Shown here one piece after another: positions 7,267-12,098 of a stretch of DNA of 12,098 bases. Each line of letters starts with the position of its first letter. Position 1 is the stretch's first letter. The position numbers and the translations under genes were made by a program. Origin of the DNA: an uncultured Faecalibacterium sp. (GTDB taxonomy: Bacteria; Bacillota; Clostridia; Oscillospirales; Ruminococcaceae); NCBI GenBank assembly GCA_934561115.1, contig CAKTFS010000037.1, forward strand, positions 1-12,098, in the 5' to 3' direction. The notes below the pieces were generated by a model. It searched no databases and had not been told where the DNA came from. It saw only the letters and a list, made by a program, of their open reading frames with translations.

Positions 7267-8832
7267 ATGGGCGAACAAAAAACAACGGCGTCGAGTGTGA
7301 ACCGCGCCAAAACCTACCAGCTGGTGCTGTTTCCGCTGAACAACGGCGCAACGAATGTGTACTATGTGCTGGTGCTTTCCTACATCGCAACCTTCGGCAG
7401 CAAGGTGCTGGCGCTGAGCATGCTGTTTGCTTCGGTGATGGTCACCGGTATGCGTCTGTTTGACGCCATCACCGACCCCATCATCGGTGCTCTCATGGAC
7501 CGCACCAACGGCAAGTTTGGCAAGTTCCGGCCTTTTATGGTCATCGGCAACCTCATCATGGCGGTCAGTGTACTGGTGCTGTACTGCCTTACCCCGCTCA
7601 TCCCCGCCAGCGCCATGGGGCTGCGCTATGCCGCCTTTGTGGGTCTGTACGCCGTGTGGGTCATCGGCTACACCTTCCAGACCAGCTGCACCCGCTCCGG
7701 TCAGACCGTGCTGACCAGCGACCCGAAGCAGCGCCCGCTGTTTACCATCTTCAACACCGTGGGCAGCCTGCTGGGCATGGGCGCTATGCAGTTCTTTGCC
7801 CCCATCCTTGCCAAGAACTATGAGGGCGGCTACGCCTCTGTCGGGTTCTTCCGCACGCTGGCTCCGGTGGGCATCGTCATCTCCATCCTGCTCACCCTGC
7901 TGGCCGTTATCGGCATCTGGGAGAAGGATCAGCCCAAATACTTCGGCGTCGGCGGCGAGGTCAGCGAGAAGATCAAGGTGCGTGAGTACCTTCAGATCAT
8001 CAAGAACAATAACCCCATGCAGCGGCTGATGGTGGCCGGTGCTGGCTGCAAGCTGGCACTTTCCATCGCCACCAACACCACCGTGCTGTGCATGCTGTAC
8101 GGCTGCATGATGGGCAACTACGACGGCCTGTACCTGCCCATGATGGTGCTGGGCTATGTGTGCAGCGTGCCCTTCTTCCTGCTGACCGTCCGCACCAGCC
8201 AGAAGGAAGGTCAGAAGGCCAGCCTGATGAAGTACGTCACCGTGGCGCTGGTGTGCTATGTGGGTGTGCTGGTGCTGCTGCTGCTCTGGGGCCACGGCGA
8301 TGCCTTCACCCTGTCCATTCTGGGGGAGAACGGCCTGTCCCTGAATCTGTACACCATCCTGTTCATCGCCTTCTTCGGCATCGGCTACGGCGCTTACTAC
8401 GCCACCGCCGATATGCCCATCCCCATGGTTGCCGACTGCTCCGACTACGAGACCTACCGCAGCGGCAACTACATCCCCGGCATTATGGGCACCCTGTTCA
8501 GCTTGGTGGACAAGCTGGTGTCCAGCCTGTCCGCTACCGTTGTGGGCATTGCGGTCAGCTTTGTGGGCCTGCAGAGCCTGCCCACCCAGTATGACCCCTA
8601 CACCCCGGGCATGAACTGGGTGGTCATCGTGCTGTTCTGCATCATCCCCATGGTGGCTTGGGCGGCTACCCTCATCGCCATGAAGGGCTACACCCTGACC
8701 GGTGCCAAGATGAAGGAAATTCAGGCCGTCAACGCCTGCCGCCGCGATGCAGTGGCCAAGGGCATGAAGCTGGAAGAAGCCATGGACAAGTGGCAGACCA
8801 TGGACCAGCTGCCGGCAGAATATCAGGGCTGA
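7267..8832 (+). CDS. GPH-family (MelB/UidB-like) glycoside:cation symporter
   Basis: This 521-residue protein has about twelve hydrophobic segments and belongs to the glycoside-pentoside-hexuronide:cation symporters of the major facilitator fold. The family signature is FDAITDPIIGALMDRT (65-80) followed by GKFGKFRPF (82-90). Asp66 and Asp70 correspond to the cation-site aspartates Asp55 and Asp59 of E. coli MelB, so Na+ or H+ coupling is expected. The family includes the glucuronide carrier UidB, the melibiose carrier MelB and several xyloside carriers, and the substrate here is inferred only from the neighbours. A polar tail after the last helix (about 480-521) is rather long for the family. 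The ATG has AGGAG eight bases upstream. The SDR gene begins eight bases after the stop, which points to one transcript. Confidence 0.93.
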   Translation: MGEQKTTASSVNRAKTYQLVLFPLNNGATNVYYVLVLSYIATFGSKVLALSMLFASVMVTGMRLFDAITDPIIGALMDRTNGKFGKFRPFMVIGNLIMAVSVLVLYCLTPLIPASAMGLRYAAFVGLYAVWVIGYTFQTSCTRSGQTVLTSDPKQRPLFTIFNTVGSLLGMGAMQFFAPILAKNYEGGYASVGFFRTLAPVGIVISILLTLLAVIGIWEKDQPKYFGVGGEVSEKIKVREYLQIIKNNNPMQRLMVAGAGCKLALSIATNTTVLCMLYGCMMGNYDGLYLPMMVLGYVCSVPFFLLTVRTSQKEGQKASLMKYVTVALVCYVGVLVLLLLWGHGDAFTLSILGENGLSLNLYTILFIAFFGIGYGAYYATADMPIPMVADCSDYETYRSGNYIPGIMGTLFSLVDKLVSSLSATVVGIAVSFVGLQSLPTQYDPYTPGMNWVVIVLFCIIPMVAWAATLIAMKGYTLTGAKMKEIQAVNACRRDAVAKGMKLEEAMDKWQTMDQLPAEYQG

Positions 8833-8840
8833 GGTGCTGT

Positions 8841-9695
8841 ATGAAACAGAATGTACTAAACACCGATCTCACCGGCAAGGTGGCGGTCGTCACCGGCGCA
8901 AGCGGAACTTTGTGCTCCATCTTTGCCAAGGCACTGGCACGCGCCGGTGCAAAGGTGGCGCTGCTGGGCCGCAACATGGATAAGCTCAAAGAGCTTGCGG
9001 ACGAGATCGAAGCCGAGGGCGGCATTGCCAAGGGATACACCTGCAACGTGATGAACAAGGCGAACTGCCTGCAGGTGGCCGAGGACGTGCTGGCAGACCT
9101 TGGCCCCTGCGATATCCTTGTGAACGGCGCCGGCGGCAACAACGCCCGTGCCAACACGGATAAGGAATATTTTGAGATGGGCGATCTGGAAAGCGACACC
9201 GTCACCTTCTTTGATCTGGACGAAAGCGGTGTGGAGATGGTGTTCAACCTGAACTTCATCGGCACACTGCTGCCCACGCAGGCCTTTGCCCGCCAGATGG
9301 TGGGGCGCGAGGGCTGCAACATCCTGAACATTTCCAGCATGAACGCCTATCTGCCCCTGACCAAGATCCCCGCCTACTCCAGCTCCAAGGCCGCTGTGAC
9401 CAACTTTACCCAGTGGCTGGCGGTGCATTTCAGCAAGGTAGGCATCCGAGTCAACGCCATCGCCCCGGGCTTTTTTGCCAGCGAGCAGAACGCAAAGCTG
9501 CTCTTTAACGAGGACGGCACCCCCACCGAGCGCACCAAAAAGATCCTTGCCGCCACCCCCATGGGACACTTCGGCGACAGCGAAAAAGACCTTGTGGGCG
9601 CGCTGCTCTTTCTGTTGAACAATGACGCAGCGGGTTTCATCACCGGCATCTGCCTGCCGGTGGATGGCGGCTTCTCGGCCTATTCCGGTGTATAA
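8841..9695 (+). CDS. uxuB: SDR-type D-mannonate oxidoreductase / fructuronate reductase
   Basis: This 284-residue cytoplasmic short-chain dehydrogenase is expected to interconvert D-fructuronate and D-mannonate with NAD(P)H in glucuronate breakdown. The ATG at 8841 was chosen because GAGG lies six bases upstream and the N-terminal beta strand (GKVAVVTGASG, 12-22) follows directly; the open frame extends further 5' but would overlap the symporter gene. Motifs seen are the cofactor loop TGASGTLC (18-25), NGAGGN (95-100), the family-specific TFFDLDESGV (122-131), Asn138, Ser165/166 in NISSMNAY, and the catalytic Tyr179 and Lys183 in AYSSSK. FNEDGTPTERT (222-232) and the end PVDGGFSAYSGV (273-284) are very close to what I recall of the Bacillus UxuB/YjmF subgroup. 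The last loop glycine is Cys25. Another sugar-acid SDR role remains possible. Confidence 0.88.
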   Translation: MKQNVLNTDLTGKVAVVTGASGTLCSIFAKALARAGAKVALLGRNMDKLKELADEIEAEGGIAKGYTCNVMNKANCLQVAEDVLADLGPCDILVNGAGGNNARANTDKEYFEMGDLESDTVTFFDLDESGVEMVFNLNFIGTLLPTQAFARQMVGREGCNILNISSMNAYLPLTKIPAYSSSKAAVTNFTQWLAVHFSKVGIRVNAIAPGFFASEQNAKLLFNEDGTPTERTKKILAATPMGHFGDSEKDLVGALLFLLNNDAAGFITGICLPVDGGFSAYSGV

Positions 9696-9761
9696 AAACA
9701 ATGGACACTTCCATTTTCAGCTTTTACAGCAGGGTTTGGGGCAGGCACGCCCCAACAAGAG

Positions 9762-9793
9762 CACTTCGGAAACTCGCAAGAGTTTGAGAAGTG
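9762..9793 (+). other. Hairpin with GNRA tetraloop
   Basis: CACTTC (9762-9767) pairs with GAAGTG (9788-9793). Inside a 2x2 internal loop (GG/GA), AAACTC (9770-9775) pairs with GAGTTT (9780-9785), closed by the GCAA tetraloop (9776-9779). Twelve Watson-Crick pairs and a stable loop class point to a selected RNA fold. Confidence 0.6.
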
Positions 9794-9795
9794 AA

Positions 9796-9857
9796 GTCCC
9801 GGATAGGCAAGAAATTTTCAAGAATTGAAAATTTGTGGCCACGGGACGATTCTTGCC
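9796..9857 (+). other. Candidate H-type pseudoknot
   Basis: GTCCCG (9796-9801) can pair with CGGGAC (9842-9847), and GGCAAGAA (9806-9813) can pair with TTCTTGCC (9850-9857). The two stems interleave, so they form a pseudoknot or compete as alternatives. Between them a hairpin pairs AATTTTCAA (9813-9821) with TTGAAAATT (9825-9833). All three stems are perfect, but A9813 is shared by two of them. Confidence 0.45.
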
Positions 9858-9942
9858 CTCAGCTAATTCGCTCAACACGGCTTTTGTGTAATTGTTTCCA
9901 AATTGCTAAGACACATAAGCAGCAAAAGAACTTCTTTCTTCT

Positions 9943-9983
9943 AAAGTGGTGGTGCTCACGGTGAGCACCACCACTTTTCTATT
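9943..9983. terminator. Very strong terminator before the recombinase region
   Basis: AAAGTGGTGGTGCTCA (9943-9958) pairs perfectly over 16 bases with TGAGCACCACCACTTT (9962-9977) around a CGG loop, followed by TTTTCTATTTT. The A- and pyrimidine-rich 5' flank is less suited to the other strand. It ends the sugar-cluster transcript and/or the candidate RNA. Confidence 0.92.
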
Positions 9984-10048
9984 TTATATTTGAAACTCAG
10001 AATCATCATTTTCACGATTTTGATCAGTGACAACCGTTAAAAATTTTC

Positions 10049-10077
10049 TTGCAAACTGATGTGAAATATGGTATATA
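10049..10077 (+). promoter_or_regulatory. Promoter of the recombinase gene
   Basis: TTGCAA (10049-10054) and TATATA (10072-10077) are separated by exactly 17 bases in AT-rich sequence. The expected start is near 10084, giving a leader of about 40 bases that contains ATAC-GAA-GTAT (10082-10092) and the ribosome site AGAGG (10113-10117). Upstream, an imperfect inverted repeat, TCAGAATC (9997-10004) with GATTTTGA (10016-10023), might be a binding site. Confidence 0.6.
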
Positions 10078-10124
10078 GGTTATACGAAGTATCGCTAAAA
10101 TGATGTGCAAAGAGAGGTGCAACC

Positions 10125-11879
10125 ATGACCGCCGTGATCTACGCCCGCTATTCATCCGACAGCCAGCGCGAAGCGTCCATTGAAGGGCAACTGCGCGACT
10201 GCAAGGACTACGCCGAGAAGAACGGCATCACCGTGGTCGGCACCTACATTGACCGTGCCTACTCTGCCAAAACGGATGACCGCCCGGACTTTCAGCGGAT
10301 GATCAAAGACAGCGGAAAGAAAATCTTCGATGTGGTTCTGGTCTGGAAGCTGGACCGCTTTGCCCGGAACCGATTCGATGCCGTGAACTACAAGTACCAG
10401 CTGGAAAAGAACGGTGTTCATCTGGTGTCTGCCATGGAACCCATCTCGCAGGGGCCTGAAGGCATTATGGTGGAGAGTATGCTGATTGGCATGGCGGAAT
10501 ACTATTCCGCCGAACTCGCCCTGAAAGTGGCGCGCGGTGAGCGCGAAAATGCCCTCCAGTGCAAATACAACGGCGGTGTTGTACCGCTGGGCTTCACCAT
10601 TGGCAAGGAGGATAGGCTGTACCATATCGACCCGGAAACGGCTCCTATCGTGCAGGAGATTTTTACCCGGTATGCCAACGGCGAGCCTGCCGAGAAAATC
10701 GCGGCATCCTTGAACGAGCGCGGCCTGCGCACCCGAACCGGGAAGCCGTTCGTGAAGAACAGCTTCTTCCAGATTTTCCGAAACCGCCGCTACATAGGCG
10801 AGTATCGCTACAAGGACATTGTGACGCCGGGCGGTATTCCGGCTATTGTTGACCAGGATTTGTTCGACCGGGTGCAGCAGCGTTTCGAGCAGAACAGGAT
10901 CGCCCACGGTCGGCCTGCAAAAGAGGATGTGAGCTATCTGCTGACCACCAAGCTGTTCTGTGGCAAGTGCGGCACCCTGATGGGCGGCGAAAGCGGCACC
11001 AGCCACATGGGAAACACCTACTATTACTACAAGTGCGGCAACGCCAAACGCCATGGCAAGGCGCACTGCGACCTGAAAGCCATTCGCAAGGAACCGCTGG
11101 AACGGTTCGTGGTGGATACCGCCATTAAGGTGATTTTCAACGATGAAATCATCGAACGGCTGATAGATTTGGTCATGGAAGCCCAGCAGAAGGAGAACAC
11201 CCGGCTGCCTGTCCTGAAAGACCAGCTCAGGGACACGGAGAAGCGGCTGGCAAACCTTCTGGAGGCCATTGAACAGGGCATCCTGACCCCGACCACCAAG
11301 CAGCGGCTGGACGAACTGGAAGCCCGGAAAGAAGCTCTGAACACCAGCATTCTGGAGGAAGAGCTAAAAAAGCCCGTCCTGACCCGTGAATGGATTCGGT
11401 TCTGGCTTGAAAAATTCCGCAAAGGTGACGTGGGCAGCACGGAACACCAGCGGCAGATCATTGATACTTTTGTCAACTCGGTCTACGTCTTTGATGATCG
11501 GGTCGTGCTCAATTTCAACTTCACGGACGATGCCAAGACGGTCACCCGTGAGGAAGTGTTGGGTTCGAGTGCTGTGGACAATGCTCCACCAAAACAAGAG
11601 CCTCTGACTTTGGTCAGAGGCTTTTTTGTTGCGTCATCCACTAGCCCACGTCAGAGCGGGACGGTACAGGGCTCGAACAGGGCGGCGGCACGAAGTGCCG
11701 TAAGCAATCAGCCCAGTGGGCTGTTGCTTAGCCCGCGGTTCCCAACGCATAGGAATGTCTACCAAGAAAGATGCCACCAGACCATTCGGTCAGAGGCTTT
11801 TTTGTTGCGTCATCCTCTAGCCCACGTCAGAGCGGGACGGTACAGGACTCGAACAGGGCGGCGGCACGAAGTGCCGTAA
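10125..11879 (+). CDS. Large serine recombinase; C-terminal end doubtful
   Basis: This site-specific DNA recombinase cuts and rejoins DNA through a serine linked to the 5' phosphate. The resolvase domain (about 1-140) has Arg8 and the catalytic Ser10 in YARYSSDSQ, plus WKLDRFARN (75-83). A recombinase DNA-binding domain follows (about 155-255). A zinc-ribbon has Cys279, Cys282, Cys304 and Cys315, and a coiled coil spans about 345-412, as in the TndX/large serine integrase group. The family-like part ends near residue 475-490. The frame then runs through a terminator hairpin (11598-11627) and a non-coding repeat to a TGA-type end at 11879, giving 584 residues. The last 90 or so residues are low in family character and are probably not native, so the original stop may have been lost. 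AGAGG precedes the ATG by seven bases. No excisionase or cargo gene is visible. Confidence 0.9.
   Translation: MTAVIYARYSSDSQREASIEGQLRDCKDYAEKNGITVVGTYIDRAYSAKTDDRPDFQRMIKDSGKKIFDVVLVWKLDRFARNRFDAVNYKYQLEKNGVHLVSAMEPISQGPEGIMVESMLIGMAEYYSAELALKVARGERENALQCKYNGGVVPLGFTIGKEDRLYHIDPETAPIVQEIFTRYANGEPAEKIAASLNERGLRTRTGKPFVKNSFFQIFRNRRYIGEYRYKDIVTPGGIPAIVDQDLFDRVQQRFEQNRIAHGRPAKEDVSYLLTTKLFCGKCGTLMGGESGTSHMGNTYYYYKCGNAKRHGKAHCDLKAIRKEPLERFVVDTAIKVIFNDEIIERLIDLVMEAQQKENTRLPVLKDQLRDTEKRLANLLEAIEQGILTPTTKQRLDELEARKEALNTSILEEELKKPVLTREWIRFWLEKFRKGDVGSTEHQRQIIDTFVNSVYVFDDRVVLNFNFTDDAKTVTREEVLGSSAVDNAPPKQEPLTLVRGFFVASSTSPRQSGTVQGSNRAAARSAVSNQPSGLLLSPRFPTHRNVYQERCHQTIRSEAFLLRHPLAHVRAGRYRTRTGRRHEVP
11598..11630 (+). 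terminator. Terminator inside the 3' end of the recombinase frame
   Basis: GCCTCTGAC (11600-11608) pairs perfectly with GTCAGAGGC (11613-11621) around TTTG and is followed by six T. The stem can extend by A11599-T11622. A full terminator inside an open frame indicates that the functional gene should end before it. The 3' half is shared with the second repeat copy (11788-11803). Confidence 0.85.
11624..11775. repeat. Tandem repeat unit 1 (short insert)
   Basis: The left core (11624-11707) runs from TTTTGTTGCGTCATCC to CGTAAGCAA and contains the hairpin GGCAC-GAA-GTGCC. The right core (about 11721-11775) runs from TTGCTTAGCCCGCGG to AAGAAAGATGCC. The insert is only about 13-16 bases and makes CAGCCC-AGT-GGGCTG (11709-11723). 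Together with AAGCAA/TTGCTT from the cores, this gives a nearly continuous hairpin with one T bulge. The unit is nearly identical to unit 2 in both cores. No coding function is supported. Confidence 0.85.
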
Positions 11880-12063
11880 GCAAAGCCACAGTGCAACGAC
11901 GACGACCGCTGCCTGCGGCAGAAACAGGGAGGAGTTGTTGGGGCAGCGTTCTGATTTTTCAAAGCCCTGACAAGGGGCTGTGGAAAAATCAGCTAACGCA
12001 ACCCGTCGCTGTTGCTTAGCCCGCGGTTCCCAACGCGTAGGAATGTCTACCAAGAAAAATGCC
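11788..12063. repeat. Tandem repeat unit 2 (long insert)
   Basis: The left core (11800-11883) and right core (about 12009-12063) match unit 1 almost base for base, differing only at scattered single positions. An extra GGTCAGAGGCTT shared with the terminator region precedes it (11788-11799). The insert (11884-about 12008) is about 125 bases and unrelated to that of unit 1. It holds hairpins CTGATTTTTC (11951-11960) with GAAAAATCAG (11983-11992), AGCCC (11963-11967) with GGGCT (11975-11979), and CTGCC-TGC-GGCAG (11909-11921). The terminator hairpin in front of it is decayed to GACC-ATTC-GGTC (11780-11791). Confidence 0.85.
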
Positions 12064-12064
12064 G

Positions 12065-12098
12065 TTTTGTTGCGTCATCCTCTAGCCCACGTCAGAGC
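12065..12098. repeat. Tandem repeat unit 3, cut by the window edge
   Basis: From TTTTGTTGCGTCATCC the sequence repeats the left core of units 1 and 2 and matches unit 2 at the one position where those differ in this stretch (CCT rather than CCA). The unit start distances are 176 and 265 bases. The array therefore continues beyond the window. Confidence 0.8.

Larger units (their letters stand above)
9698..9986 (+). ncRNA. Candidate structured RNA between the SDR and recombinase genes
   Basis: No protein gene fits this stretch, yet it is packed with pairing sequences and ends in a strong terminator. In order: AATGGA/TCCATT (9700-9715); TTGGGGC/GCCCCAA (9736-9755); a two-step hairpin closed by a GCAA loop (9762-9793); a candidate pseudoknot around a 9-10 pair hairpin (9796-9857); and a weaker arm from TGTGT (9885-9889) with ACACA (9911-9915) and CTTTTG (9881-9886) with CAAAAG (9923-9928). 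The terminator is at 9943-9983. It could be a stand-alone small RNA, a processed 3' UTR of the sugar transcript or an interspersed repeat. A TATAAA at 9691-9696 overlaps the SDR stop but has no clear -35. I do not recognise a named RNA family. Confidence 0.45.

Noticed and set aside
8658..8840. A longer N-terminus for the SDR starting inside the symporter gene
   Set aside because: The extra 61 residues match no SDR start and overlap the symporter coding sequence. The ATG at 8841 has a ribosome site and leads directly into the Rossmann strand.
10081..10092. TATACGAAGT resembles part of a loxP arm near the recombinase start
   Set aside because: Only ten bases match, there is no second arm, and the neighbouring enzyme is a serine, not a Cre-type tyrosine recombinase.
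11651..11707. tRNA-like stretch (CTCGAAC near a hairpin) in the repeat
   Set aside because: No acceptor stem, anticodon arm or proper T-loop can be drawn, and the same sequence recurs as part of the tandem repeat.
11771..12019. Small open frame of 82 codons across repeat unit 2
   Set aside because: It has no ribosome site, lies wholly in repeat DNA and insert, and resembles the recombinase tail only because the DNA is duplicated.
11624..12098. CRISPR array
   Set aside because: The repeated cores are 55-84 bases, the units are 176 and 265 bases, the inserts differ greatly in length, and no cas gene is present.

Overview
The window looks like the chromosome of a GC-rich gut Clostridia member, most likely Faecalibacterium or a close Oscillospiraceae relative. 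This is inferred from protein style only: a LytTR/GHKL signalling pair, a domain-swapped membrane GH3 enzyme, a GPH sugar symporter, a SDR-type UxuB and a Clostridia-type large serine recombinase. No rRNA or marker gene is present to prove it. All convincing genes are on the + strand.

Layout. (1) Positions 2-1854: the 3' part of a LytTR response regulator overlaps by 4 bases a GTG-started, membrane-bound GHKL sensor protein, and a rho-independent terminator follows (1871-1918). (2) Positions 1919-2116: a regulatory region with two separate palindromes, the second overlapping the -35 of a good promoter. (3) Positions 2117-9695: a four-gene carbohydrate cluster. It holds a cytoplasmic GH2 beta-glycosidase with an NxKG motif (2117-4036), a 1008-residue GH3 glycosidase with reversed domain order and a membrane anchor at each end (4149-7175), a GPH-family symporter (7267-8832) and a SDR-type D-mannonate oxidoreductase/fructuronate reductase (8841-9695). 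A strong terminator hairpin lies inside the cluster between GH3 and the symporter. (4) Positions 9696-9990: no protein gene, but a dense series of hairpins, a possible pseudoknot and a very strong terminator, so a candidate structured RNA. (5) Positions 10125-about 11600: a large serine recombinase with its own promoter. Its reading frame has no stop before its terminator and runs on into repeats. (6) Positions 11612-12098: three tandem copies of a non-coding repeat (the third cut by the window edge) whose conserved flanks enclose inserts of very different length.

Working model: the GH3 enzyme trims beta-glycosides outside the cell, the GPH symporter imports a (possibly uronide) glycoside, GH2 cleaves it in the cytoplasm, and the UxuB-like enzyme reduces fructuronate to mannonate. 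The uronate link rests on the SDR family match, the GPH family and the NxKG motif of GH2. UxaC, UxuA and KDG kinase are not in the window. The recombinase and repeat block is a separate, probably mobile or plastic, region.
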